From NCBI GenBank assembly GCA_963989245.1, contig OZ022358.1:5428665-5492664 (forward strand): DNA of 64,000 nt, written 5' to 3'. The notes beneath the pieces were generated by a model. That model was not told where the DNA came from. It ran no database searches and worked only from the letters and a program-made list of their open reading frames with translations. The position numbers and the translations under genes are program-made. How positions within the stretch are numbered: position 1 is the stretch's first letter; the number at the start of each line of letters is the position of its first letter. The stretch is from Nansenia antarctica. Its lineage: Eukaryota; Chordata; Actinopteri; Argentiniformes; Microstomatidae. Of the stretch, positions 1 to 10,839 are shown in pieces.

Positions 1-379
1 AGTAGGTGCATCATGGCCACAATGTACCCATCTTCTAATAGCTACTTCCAGCATGATAATGCACCATGTCACAAAGTCTTCCCAAACAAAGTCGTTTCAT
101 GAACATGACAATGAGTTCAGTGTTCTTCCACTGGATCTGAATCCAATAGAACACCTTTGGGATGTGGTACAACTGGGGGATTCACAGCTTGTAAGTGCAC
201 CTGAAAAAATCTGCAGGAATTGCGTGATGCAATCATGTCATCATGGACCAGAATCTCACAGGAATGTTTCCAATATCTTGAGGAATCAATGCCACAAAGA
301 ATTGAGGCTGTGTTGAGAGACAAGGGAGGCCCTACCCGGTATTAGTATAGTGTTCTTAATAAAGTGTTCAGTGAGTGCA
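1..379 (+). mobile_element. Tc1/mariner 3' end with transposase C-terminus (decayed)
   Basis: The 3' portion of a Tc1-like transposon cut by the window edge. Translation pieces in shifting frames give YFQHDNAPCHK, a catalytic-Asp block whose usual QDDNAPCHKA is altered, then HDNEFSVL, DLNPIEHLWDVV, SHRNVSNILRNQCHKELRLC and a C-terminal GGP motif. It ends with the inverted-repeat end AATAAAGTGTTCAGTGAGTG, followed by a TA at 380-381. Frameshifts and stops make it non-functional. It is the same family as 56594-56883 and 59135-59636. Confidence 0.85.
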
Positions 380-718
380 TATTGTTACAAGAGTAGTTAC
401 AGCATTATACACAGATAACAAGGGCAACTTGTAAAGCTATAAAGTCTTGCCGCATTGTCAAGAGGAGAATTTGGCTGATAGCTGCCATCTTGGGAGTTCA
501 TTTACATGTAGTCGGAGATGAGAAGATCAGAGGGAGTCTCTTGTTGATCCATCAATATGGCTACTTCAAAGGGCAAACTGCCAGAAGGTGTCTGTCACCA
601 GGGACAAGTCAGTCATATGCTAAATCAGGGCACATCTCCAAGAGCATCATAGCTACCATTAAATTACATTGTCATATACTGTAGTGTAATATAACATCCA
701 TATACTGTGTTGTAAACA

Positions 719-738
719 TGATATACATATATATATAC

Positions 739-779
<41 letters not shown>

Positions 780-790
780 GTATATATATA
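719..790. repeat. (TA)n / (ATAC)n microsatellite
   Basis: Nearly uninterrupted alternating A/T with occasional AC steps over about 70 bp. Likely polymorphic; no coding potential. Confidence 0.9.
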
Positions 791-1302
791 AAGAGAAAAT
801 AGAAAAACCTGATATATATATTTTTCATTAAAACTGTATGTCCATTTCACAGCCAATAGCTGACCAAGCCTATAAAGCACCTAATCGGAGCTCTTAACGA
901 CTACATCTTTGGTTGACCCCCCCGACAGTCACCACCACTACTACCAGTAGGACCCCTGGTCAAATATTCATCCTGTGGCAATGTGTGGAGCAGCCATCTC
1001 CTATATTTCCCTTGCGATTGCATTTCAGACTGCGGTCAAGCATAAACTCCTTCACCCATCATCCCTCACAGGAAGCGCTGTGATTTCTTTTCAACCGTTG
1101 CTCAGGTTAATGAGCTGCAAAGAAGAAGAAAAAAGGAGATGAACTTGAGACCAGCACTCGTCTTGTAAGAGCAGCCCCATCCTGTGCTCTATACATTTCT
1201 CAACCTGAAAGATCTCAGCGTTCCAATACTTAGGTGTGATGTTCACTGACCCCATCACTTCTCACAGATAGCTAGGATGACATTTCCCTCTGGTACAGCA
1301 CG

Positions 1303-1346
1303 GATCTGGAGGGTGGGTGGGGGTGGGAGGGAGGGGGGAGTACAGG
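1303..1346 (+). other. G-run cluster, candidate G-quadruplex
   Basis: At least five runs of three or more G separated by one to three bases (GGGTGGGTGGGGGTGGGAGGG) on the plus strand, which is the non-template strand complement for nrxn2. It fits the usual G3N1-7 quadruplex pattern. A functional role is not shown. Confidence 0.5.
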
Positions 1347-1517
1347 ACAGGACACACGGGGGAGTGCAGGGCATCTTGGCTGTTAGGAAAGGTGCGTGTG
1401 AGAACATGTACTTCCTGAGACGTTTCTGCCCTGCGTTTCACCCCTACAGCGCCTCGAAATAGATAAGGTGCAGCAGTAAAAGGAATTCCTTGCTCTGTCT
1501 GTGTATCTCCTAGTCAT

Positions 1518-1553
1518 AGGGTCAGGGTCAGGGTCAGGGTCAGGGTCAGGGTC
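1518..1553 (+). repeat. (AGGGTC)6 hexanucleotide array
   Basis: Six perfect tandem AGGGTC units. In another register the unit is TCAGGG, a telomere-like variant, or GGGTCA, which contains a nuclear-receptor half-site in direct-repeat order. No flanking transposon ends were seen. Confidence 0.9.
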
Positions 1554-1999
1554 TCAGGTGCTCAGTGTGAGCTCCCACTTACAACCATGTCCCTCTTCTC
1601 TAACGTGCCATGCTGTTTTTAATACCCGGGGTGTCCCACCTGCTTACACTAAACTTTCTTTCTGAACACAGACAGTAGTTAAGTCAATGCAAATGCGCAA
1701 CTCCTTTAAGCATCTGTTACGTGTCACCTACTGTAGACTGGGGACCGCCGCTAATAATAAAAGCAACGAAAATCAGATGGAGCTGTCAAAAATAACCACC
1801 CAAGGAGAGCTCTATATAATGTTCCGCTGAGCAGAAAAGCGAGCTGAGTGACAGACAGCGTCTCACAGTAGAAACCGTTCTCTCTCTCGCCCACACCTCC
1901 GTCTCCCCGACACTCACACTGCCACTCAGCCACTGAATCTACTGAATGCTGCTGAACCAGGGGAAGACTGTGTGGGTCAATCAAATGAGCATTCCTTTT

Positions 2000-2026
2000 A
2001 CACACACACACACACACCGCACACGC

Positions 2027-2085
<59 letters not shown>
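2000..2085. repeat. (CA)n microsatellite with CGCA interruptions
   Basis: About 85 bp of CA dinucleotide broken by several CG steps near its start. Cys/Val-rich reading frames here are repeat artefacts. Confidence 0.95.
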
Positions 2086-2094
<9 letters not shown>

Positions 2095-2895
2095 GACAAT
2101 CTCATGTTCTTTTCAAGGATGAAGTGAGAGTCCAGGGCGCCCCCATTGTCTTACAACAGGTGGCATCATTCCTACAACGACGCTCGCAGGCTCAACCCGA
2201 CCCGACCCGATCGCGACATCCGACGTGCGACAACGTGGTGCGACAACGTGGTGCTCCTGTATCACCCCCGGTGGTGGCTAGTGATACATACAGTCACACA
2301 GCACTGTTTGAGAACCTTCTCTCTTGTGCATTGTGCTACTGGATGTTAAAAACTCTTGTGTCACCCAGCTCTCGTCGCCAGACCTAATCCCTGTCATTAC
2401 AATCCCCATTTGCTCTACTCTGATTGTCTGCTTAAACCAGGGAGGTGGCGGGGATGTGTTAAAAAGCAAGGCCATCAGTGCTCCCAGAGGGCTGTGGTAG
2501 CGTCTGATTAATCCCTTTCACAGAGGAGCCATCTTGTGATTCATTTGGCCTGGAGGTACTCTATACCTCCTAAACACTTCCTGCACATTGTTGGACCGCC
2601 GCGAGGCAACGCAGCAGTTTCTTTCAAATTGCCGTACTTGAATATTGCAGTGACTTGAATTACATTGCTCATTGCCTCAGGAGCTAAGGGCCGTATGGCT
2701 AGTTAGAGCCATAACTCATATTTTTCCCAGACACTTCAGCCCAAAATATGCTCCGAGGTTTGGTGGACCTACGCATCAAATTTGGCCTTCGTTTACGCAA
2801 TACAATGATTGGAAAAAACAGCACTTTCCACACATGACTGTGCTTTGTGTGACACATACTTTACTCAGTAAATTCACTCCCACGAAGGCCGGTTT
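2086..2895. other. unique intronic sequence
   Basis: No gene or repeat family recognised. Small local duplications only, such as GTGCGACAACGTGGT twice near 2225-2255. Confidence 0.5.
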
Positions 2896-3260
2896 CAATT
2901 GAATGAATGAATGAATGAATCTTTATTTCGAACATGATTTAAAAAAACAACAACTAAGAACTAATAACGAAAAGTACAAGTATCACTGTTAGAAAGGGAG
3001 TAGGATGAAGACTAAGCTTATCATGTCCTACCCCTATCCGTCACTTCCAAGTGAGAACAATAATACTTATAATCCATTAATTAATACATAAATTACAGTA
3101 TCCACAGTACTGATAATTTTCCATTCTTAATCTTGAAACAACACCAAATAAATAAATAAATAAACATACATTTTCCAATTCTTAATACTGAAACAACACC
3201 AAATAAATAAATAACAAAGTTGTTGTTCCAGCAATAGCTTCGTGACAAGGTAAGTGAAAA
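2896..3260 (-). mobile_element. non-LTR retroelement 3' tail, minus strand
   Basis: Read on the minus strand the segment ends CATGTTCGAAATAAAGATTC followed by four to five ATTC units (GAAT on plus, 2903-2922). This is the polyadenylation-signal plus short-tandem-tail structure of teleost LINE or SINE 3' ends. Inside, a roughly 52-bp unit containing TTGAAACAACACCAAATAAA is tandemly duplicated (3119-3170 and 3171-3213). No reverse-transcriptase coding remains. Confidence 0.6.
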
Positions 3261-4413
3261 CTGCTCCTCACTTCTAATCCACCATGAACAGCTGGGTAAT
3301 TGAAATGAGTGAAAAGGGAGAAGATTCTCTCTACTTCAAGTCTTCACATAACCCTCACTCTCTGTACACTCTCTTGGATGTGGATTTGCAGCATTTTCAA
3401 CACCTAGAAAATTGTCTTTCTACCTGTATTGACACGCTTGAAAGTCACCTTGCTTTATAATTCCCTCTTTTCACATTCTCCTGTGCATACCAGCGCTATT
3501 TCGCAGTCACGCCTTCGGCTAAATTCTCATTCTCCTAAGGCATTCCCATGTAGTATTCATAAAGAAGAAATGGGGGGGCACTCTTGACCTAAGTCCGACC
3601 CAGTCCATTTTCTTTGGACAGCCTACATAATTGACTAGCTCCCGAAGGCCAGAAGGGCAGAGCATCTGCCCTTCCTGGTCAAATCTAGATTTTTTTTCTC
3701 TGCTGACTTAACACTCTGAGTCTTAACACTATGGCAGAATCAACATGGTCCAGGACACCTGTCTGACACTTAACTTAGGGCAGCATCTTTTCCTCCAGCA
3801 AGTAAACACATCCTAGCCTTGCTACCGTTGGCCTGTTTTTAGAGACACTGCCGTCTCTGTGTGTTGGACCGCTAACGCGCTCTGGCAGGATCTGTCAGGA
3901 GAGGCCATTGTCAGCCCTCTCCACCCTGCTGTTGTGACAAGGGTATTGGTTGTTGCTTGTGGGGACATTTCCCAGGCATCTGGCTCTCCCCAAAGGAGCA
4001 CAGATCAGCCACGCTCAGTGCAGCTGCATATAGACCTACTGTACCTGCAGTTATCCTTCTGCTCCATAGCACTCGGACTAGATAAAGCCCAGGGACTGGC
4101 CAAAACATCTGGGCCGGGTTTCGAAGGACCCTAACATACATGAGTAAATATGACAATAGAGCAATACTATTTTAACCGTCTCGTTGAAAGCCTGAGTGCT
4201 CGTCACAATTCAATAATGTAGTCTTAGAATGGCTCCAGGAATTTGAGTTTTTCAGAGGGAGGCATGCCTATGCGCTATCATTGTTTCGGATGCAAGAAGC
4301 CAAGCGGTTGGACAGCAATGAATGAACTTTGACCTGCTCCCAGAGCAACGTCCATGCTGAGATACCCCTGGAAGAGAAAAATCCATGTTCACACGCAACG
4401 GCCAGCCGCTCAT
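3261..4413. other. unique intronic sequence
   Basis: Nothing recognisable. Open frames up to about 90 codons show no motif and no codon pattern. Confidence 0.5.
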
Positions 4414-4658
4414 ATAAATGGACTTATATAGCGCCTTATTCCAAAGCGCGTTACAACGGCCTCTCATTCACCCATTCACACACACATTCACACACCAATG
4501 GCGGCAAGCTACCATGCAAAGCGCCGGCCCACTCACTTGGGGGTTCAGTGTCTTGCCCAAGGACACTTCGACATGTGGCCAGCCGGGGCTCGAACCGCCG
4601 ATCTGCCGACCTTGCGATCATTAGACAGCGGCTCTACCTCCTGTGCCACAGCGGCCCC
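4414..4658 (-). mobile_element. tRNA-derived SINE, copy A
   Basis: On the minus strand: a tRNA-like head with an A-box-like GTGGCACAGGAGGTAGAGCC and a B-box GGTTCGAGCCC, then GTGTCCTTGGGCAAGACACT, a GTGTGTGAATGGGTGAATG segment and the tail GCGCTATATAAGTCCATTTA. This is a very common teleost SINE structure, present six times in this window. A point change makes the internal AAGCGCGTT differ from AAGCGCTTT of the other copies. Confidence 0.85.
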
Positions 4659-5269
4659 AATATGCTATCTGTCTGGTGGATGCCACACCAGTGTCCCTCT
4701 CTGTAATGACCCCCCCAAGGCCCTGTCCTGATGGCAACCATCTCCCCAGAACCAGACAGAACCATCGGGGGGCTGGTCTAGGACAACACAGCTCATGTAA
4801 TTGGGCAGCAGAGAACACGTTTCCTCAAGAGAGGAGTACAGTCTGCTTTCTCCTCATCATGCTCTATCCTCACATAGGTGTCTGTGCACTGAACCATACC
4901 AGGTAACCTTGTAATTGTCAACAGCTTGGTTCTTCTCATGTGACAGCTTGATAATGAGTCTAGAACATGTATGACTGTGGCTTATTCCGTCAATAATCAA
5001 TCAATTATGTTTTGCATGTTGGAAATTGATGACACCTTCCTTCCTCAGAGGAAACAGACTGGGTTGAAGAAGACAAGGTGTGAAAAGGCTAAAAGGCCAT
5101 TTTCGATAGACACAAGCAGTACAGTAGGTGTATTTTGGTAGTGTTGTAATCTTTCCTCAGACGGCATGTATAGCTTCTCCTGCATCTCCTTACATGAAGA
5201 CATAGTATAGATGTTGATGTCTTTAGAAGATTTTTTCTGAGTGGGGCAGTCCCACTCATATTTTTCATT

Positions 5270-5420
5270 TTAGTGACAGATACAGTAGAGATTTAGACAG
5301 GAAGGATGGGTGAGAGAGAGAGGAGGGATGACATGCAGGATATGTCCCCGACCGGAATCGAACCAGGGACCCTGTGGTTACATGGTCAACGCTTAACCCG
5401 CTACGCCACCTAAGCGCCCC
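5270..5420 (-). mobile_element. second tRNA-derived SINE family, short copy
   Basis: On the minus strand it starts GGGGCGCTTAGGTGGCGTAG, followed by GCGGGTTAAGCG (A-box-like) and GGTTCGATTCCGG (B-box), then a purine/pyrimidine body (CTCTCTCTCACCC on minus). It is tRNA-like but lacks a proper anticodon and acceptor stem pairing, so it is a SINE head rather than a tRNA gene. The 3' end is poorly defined. Confidence 0.65.
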
Positions 5421-5962
5421 TTTCCCTTCTTAACCAAATGGACAGAAACATGTTGATCTCCAAAGCAGGGGTATACTTGGTTATACAGTATCAGCTTACC
5501 CTGGGAGACATACACAGTTAGAATATTTTTCTTGTTGCTATCATATCAATCGTATGTGACACATTCTAATGCTTAGGTCCTCATATCGGGATCTGATGTA
5601 ATGATTGGACATGTGAACACATTTCAGCGTTGTTGAAAATCAGTGACACATCGCTAGTCAACTAACACGGCTTGATTTGTGAGCCTGCTACCAATGTAAA
5701 GTAGTGTTATAGTTAACTAGGTAGCAGTGGGGATTACTCACCCAATCCATTGCATTGCAGCATTTTGGCTTGACTAGCGAATTCGTGTTGTGATTCTCAA
5801 CAACTTTGTGTTTCAAAAGAAAAGTCTGAACATTTTGATTGGTTGCCGACATGCGGACCAAATGATCAGACTGTGTCGCATATCATATCATATCAAACCA
5901 CTCAGTGAAATTCATGATTTTATGCAAGAAGGATGCATGATTAAAGTGTGTAGTATGTGTTA

Positions 5963-6211
5963 GGGCGGCTGTGGCTCAGGAGGTAGAGCTGGCGTCTAAT
6001 GATCGCAAGGTCGGTGGTTCGATCCCCGGCTCCACGTGTCGAGGTGTCCTTGGGTAAGACATTGAACTCCAAATTGCTCCCAATGAGCGGGCCGGTGCCT
6101 TGCATGGTAGCTTCCCGCCATTGGTGTGTGAATGTGTGTGTGAATGGGTGAATGAGAGGCCATTGTAAAGCGCTTTGGAATAAGGCGCTATATAATTGCA
6201 GTCCATTTACC
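5963..6211 (+). mobile_element. tRNA-derived SINE, copy B
   Basis: Plus-strand, full-length member: GGGCGGCTGTGGCTCAGGAG head with A-box, GGTGGTTCGATCCCCGG B-box, GTGTCCTTGGGTAAGACATT, the GTGTGTGAATGGGTGAATG block and the terminal GCGCTATATAATTGCAGTCC ATTTAC. It is the only one of the six copies oriented opposite to nrxn2 transcription. Confidence 0.88.
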
Positions 6212-6959
6212 AGTCCATTCAAGTGTGTCATTTGTAGGCAGCAGAGCAATCCCATAACTACTCGACAGTGTCTAAGTCTACCGTCATCTGCATGTTATCA
6301 GAAGATATTAAATATGGAATCAGTTTCTGAGAAGGGTCCAAAAACAACCTGAAAAAAAAGGTGTCCTGAAAAATTGCCTGCCCAAAATATTGAAGTCCAC
6401 CATTAATCAAAAGCACAACCCAAAAAAAAATCAACAGAACGGTGAGAAATAAAATGCTAGGATATGATGGAATTCACAGATGTGAAGTGAACCAGGGAGT
6501 AATGACATCCATTCTCAATTCCATACGGAACCGCCGAGAGAAGAAGAAGAGAGGGAAAAGGGCTGAATCAAAGTCTTCTGCTCTCCCTGACTGTAGGCCC
6601 CCTTGTTAGAGGAACAGGTGTGGTTTTAATTATTACACCACTCTATGCCTTGTGACAGATCCCCCCCCCCCCTCTAGTTCTCATCACGGCATCTGTCCTG
6701 GGGCTACCACACTGCTAAAAAGGTTGATTTCCCCAGAGGAGAGACTCTCACCGCTGGCATCTGTTTAGCAGTCAGAGTTCCACAAACAGTCAGATGTGGG
6801 TAGGAGGCTTAGCTTTGGAGCTAGGAATCCTCATGCATTTACCTTGAGTCACACTAGCGGTATGAGTTTTCATAATCACTTCAGAGACATGTACGGTATG
6901 ATGGTAGTTGAAACGATCAAATCAGCTAGAAGTTAGTTAGAACCTTGACACTACAACAG

Positions 6960-7010
6960 CCGTGCCTATTTTACCTACTAGTAGAGCCGCCTTGGGGGTC
7001 AAATAGACCC
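6960..7010. repeat. short dispersed repeat shared with 20580-20632
   Basis: ACAGCCGTGCCTATTTTACC and the following CTACTAGTAGAGCCGCCTTG GGGGTCAAAT match 20580-20632 with few differences. The core GGGGGTCAAATAGACCCCC here is palindromic. The family was not identified. Confidence 0.5.
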
Positions 7011-7734
7011 CCTTTTTAGAATGTAAAATCTGCTATTTACACACAGAGATCCCTAGAGGGAGCTTCTTTTTTTTTAGCCTGCCTCCTACACAGAAAAACT
7101 GCAAAACAGCCTAATGCTATCTTATCCTGAAGTGATTTTGAAAATGTAAGGATACTGGGTGGTAGAACCCACATATCTAGGAAAAGTCATGAAAGGAGGG
7201 TCCTGAAATTTGATCGAGTGCAAAGATAGAATTTTCTTTTTACTCACAGGAAGACCCCTCACGGCTCTTATAGTGTTAAAGATGGCCAGGCAAACAATTC
7301 TGTACCAGACCTGTTTCAGCACCATGGACAGCCCCCCCAGCTAAAATACGCTAGCCTGTGTGATCTCTTTCAGCACCATGGACAGCACCGGAAGCAACGT
7401 CTATCTATGGACAGCAGCAGCAGGCCAATTTTGGATATCCCGTTATGTGCTGCTGGGCCTGTGTAGGCCATTCAGTCCACGGTGTTGATGACTCATGCAG
7501 AGCTTGCACCATACTGCCCACACAGCATTCTCCTGTGGAGTGGCCAAGCTCCTTATGACATCCTGTAGGGAAGGTGGGCACTGGGCAGCAAGTCAAGGGG
7601 AGCTCACCGCATAGAACACCCTCACATCAGGACTTTGTCTTATCTATTATCTCTACTACCCCCCAGGATAAGTCCCGATCCAGTTGGGACAGTTAGGATA
7701 AGCATGAAGCAGCACCCTCCTAACATACCGTGTG

Positions 7735-7897
7735 CTTAGAATGATAAGGTTCTATCTCCGTTTAGGGTCGTTCAGAGATATTGAGCGTCAAAGTTTTTAC
7801 ATTCCATTATGTTTTGTGAGATGGAACCTTTGTATTTTATTAATTACTAACTCAAAAATGTCTACATTTTAAAAATAACACCACACAGGCATTAATA
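7735..7897. repeat. copy 1 of unclassified element (see 44115-44339)
   Basis: About 160 bp starting CTTAGAATGATAAGGTTCT and ending CACCACACAGGCATTAAT, nearly identical to 44115-44277. It lacks the right-hand inverted end seen in the other copy, so it is truncated or deleted on that side. Confidence 0.75.
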
Positions 7898-8449
7898 AAC
7901 ACCTACAAAAGCAAATGCATGACATATACAGTGAATATTTATCTATACAGCTTACCTAACAGGACAGTTCCCTCCCGATTTTATTTGTCAATGCAATCCA
8001 AAAGAGTTAGCCTTTACCCTGGGATGCTAACTAAATAGCATAATGGCCCACAGCTGGGTGTAGGCAAATTTGATGTGAGTATTAATCAAACAGATGGGTG
8101 GGTTCAGCTAATTACCCTAGGAAGAGTTCCAGCTCTTTACTTTCTCATCAGCCAAGCTCCTTTTGTCTTTGCTTAAATTATCAAATCAAATGATCCTTTA
8201 GTTTGTCGCGGCCTTCTTTGTTTGTACAATTAAGTGTATTTGAATGCCTTTATTTACAGATCTCCTGTTACAGGGGAAGCAGTGAGTATGCCTACAACCT
8301 GTTGGGCTACACGTCTGCCATAGGACCATGTACTGTATACGCAGTGACACAGTCTTCCCATGGGCATTTCAGCAGAATGTTCCCGTCACATCAAAATAGA
8401 GAACAAGTCTCCAGTAATCCATCATGTCCATCCTGACAGAGAGGGCAGT

Positions 8450-8450
<1 letters not shown>
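7898..8450. other. unique intronic sequence
   Basis: AT-rich, no recognised feature. Confidence 0.5.
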
Positions 8451-8520
<70 letters not shown>

Positions 8521-8545
8521 CAGAGAGAGAGAGAAAGAGAGAGGG

Positions 8546-8607
<62 letters not shown>
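8451..8607. repeat. (GA)n microsatellite
   Basis: About 155 bp of GA with a few GACA and GGGA interruptions. Arg/Glu- and Ser/Leu-rich reading frames on both strands are artefacts. In nrxn2 pre-mRNA it reads as (CU)n. Confidence 0.95.
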
Positions 8608-8611
<4 letters not shown>

Positions 8612-10600
8612 TCCCAGGGGATACCAGGTGGCAACTCTTTGCTCTGTGACTAACCACAACCTACTCTATGTCAGCAAATTAATCACCGGCCCTGCGCTGG
8701 GAGTAATCAATATACCTCTCACAGAGAGAGCCGGCCTCTACTCAAACTGCCAGACACCGCCAATGGCCTTCCACTCACACCCCCATCCGTCAGCTGGCTC
8801 CAGACCCTCTGGATCCAACCAAGCCACAGACTCACTGGGGCTGAATGACTAATGACTTACAGAGGGGAAACTCGCCCCTGGTGCCTAAACTGCAGCAAGT
8901 TCAGTGCAGGGTAGAAACGGGGGGAGAGACATGCGACACACACGTCACACGTTCCACCATTCTGTCATGCAGCTGTTCCTGAGCAGGATATAACCTGCCG
9001 CCAACAACGGGGCTAAACACAGTGACGCTCCGACACCAACCTACACCACCGCTGTCACCTTCGTGACCAATCGGATTAGGCGTCGGTAATTTAGAAGAAC
9101 TGCAACCTCCGCATGAGTGACAGCCATGACAAGGGGAGCTATTTCGAACGGAGGCAGTAAAGATGCCATCATACAATATTAGACACAGCTTTGATCTAGC
9201 GCAAATCATGATTTGGGCATTATTTCCCTCTTCTTTAGAAAGAAGGTTAGAAGGAAAACATCAGTAGTGTTTTGTAACCTCGGCCTAAAATCCAATTTAT
9301 AAAGCCAGTTTACAATCTCCTGCACTCCATCCAGTCAATATGGTTACAATTACACGCGTGTCGCTGAGAGAGTCCGCTACCATCTATGGCTCGTTCTTTG
9401 CAATGATGATACAAATAATTAATACAGTACCATACTGTGCTGTATGTTATATCAAAGAGGTTATGGAGCATGGATTTCATGAATGTCGTTTGCCTGATAC
9501 TGTACTTGTTGTCATGCTTGTCTGTGGTTCAGGCTCATGCCTGGAGAGAACAGACACCCCCCCTGGGAACTGGCCACTCACCGACTCGCCATCTGGGCCT
9601 ACTGGGTTGGAGCTCTGCTCAAATTGGGAAGGATATTCTACCTGACTTAGAGCCTTTAGGAAATAACACACACCTGCCTATTGTCTCGCAGAGCATCTGG
9701 TATCATCCGGCTAAGGCAACGTAGCAGGCTTGAACTGTGAAAGTCAGTGGTTCATATTGGATGAATGATTCATTTTTCGATGCGTTTCGCTGTGTTTCTT
9801 CCCAGAAATGGAGTTGCTAAAGTAACAAACCGGGGGGGGGGTCAACAAGCCATTTGCTTGAGGAATGTACTCATATACAATCTCTGCCCCTTGGTATTTT
9901 AATGAGCAACGTCTTGTGTTCGCTTGGACACTAATACATGACTAATCATGTATCAGGAGTAATAGCTGGCAAATGCCATTTTCAGAAATATTACTATAAA
10001 CTATAAACACCGCAATTAGTGCTCACATTTTCAAGTAAAATTATGTTCTGAATTCTGCTTCTAGATAGAACATCTCTGGCTGCGCTGGCTTAGTACACAC
10101 TGTACAGTATTCTCATACTGTACAGACATTCTCATTCTAAGCCTTTATTCTCATCCTATATAGGAATAGGACCCTCACTCCTAATCTTTGACTGTAACTG
10201 TCAGATTCAAATACACAGAATACTAAACTTTGTAACCAGGAGACTGAGACTTATCAACTGTATTTATTTATTTAAATTCTTGCAAGAAGGAGCGATTGTC
10301 CGGCCAACAAAAATGGGCTTCTCAGTACAATGGCTCACTGGGGCTAGGATGTTTACAACATCAGTGGGCGGTTTGTCCTGGGGTTGGCCATGGTAGGTTC
10401 AACTGTTGGTCAAAGTAGACATAACTGTCACAGAGTGAGAAGGAACAGTGCTTCTTCTCCTCCGAAGCCCTCTGCTTATCAGTAGTCGTAAAAACCTTTT
10501 CAGTTTTTTCGTAAAACCGTTTTCAGTATTCACAGTTTTCAGTAAACATTGTCACATTGTTATTGTATTAAAGCCATTTTTTCCCCACAGTAACCCCTTC
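8608..10600. other. unique intronic sequence next to the nrxn2 shared exon
   Basis: No second exon, repeat family or RNA gene recognised. A poly-G of about 10 lies at 9832-9841. Confidence 0.5.
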
Positions 10601-10653
10601 CCACAGTGACACAACACTCTACCTATAGCCCCCCCGCTCTCTCCTTTTCTTAC

Positions 10654-10835
10654 TATGTGCAGCTGAAGATAGTCTCCAAGTCCATGGGTGCTCTCCACTC
10701 GAACCAAGATGGCGTCCTTCTGCTGAGTGCTAAAGCCCACAGCTAACCGGTCCGCTCTGGTGCTCGGCCGCTCATTGGGGGCCCAGGTGTAGGTGATGAG
10801 GGCCCCTCCTCTACCAAAGATATATGTGGTCCCAG
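10654..10835 (-). CDS. nrxn2: neurexin-2, first exon shared by alpha and beta forms (start of last LNS domain)
   Basis: Internal coding exon of a presynaptic neurexin, a single-pass adhesion receptor whose last LNS domain binds neuroligins, LRRTMs and cerebellins. On the minus strand a polypyrimidine stretch ending TTCAG precedes CTGGGACC at 10835. The exon ends CTGCACATA at 10654 and is followed by the donor GTAAGA. It is 182 nt: two bases complete an Ala codon begun by the previous exon, then 60 codons. The peptide starts GTTYIFGRGGALITYTW, contains ERPSTRADRLAVGFST and ends GLGDYLQLHI. The Asp of GLGDYL corresponds to the known Ca2+-binding Asp of the beta-neurexin LNS domain. ALITYTW and YLQLHI are the neurexin-2 version; neurexin-1 has QITYKW and YLELHI. 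Phase and sequence join exactly to the exon at 61188-61536. No later exon (FNVGTDD region) was found between 1 and 10653. Identity as neurexin is very secure; a versus b paralogue is undetermined. Confidence 0.95.
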
Positions 10836-10839
10836 CTGA

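Larger units (their letters stand above)
1..10653 (-). other. nrxn2: partial nrxn2 intron downstream of the first shared exon
   Basis: Begins with the donor GTAAGA at 10653-10648 on the minus strand and runs off the left edge of the window. I looked for the next shared exon by its expected FNVGTDD coding pattern and did not see it, so this intron is at least 10.65 kb. It contains a Tc1 fragment, SINEs, retroelement tails and microsatellites, listed separately. Confidence 0.75.

Noticed and set aside
5963..6050. tRNA gene at a SINE head (also 4.6, 5.4, 27.4, 30.2, 40.1, 49.7, 54.7 kb)
   Set aside because: A- and B-box-like sequences are present but acceptor stems do not close and each continues into a repeated SINE body and tail.
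8360..8852. Arg/Glu- and Ser/Leu-rich frames over the GA tract
   Set aside because: Microsatellite translation artefacts, as are the Cys/Val and Thr/His frames over CA tracts at 2.0, 13.6, 23.7, 27.8, 42.7 and 55.3 kb.
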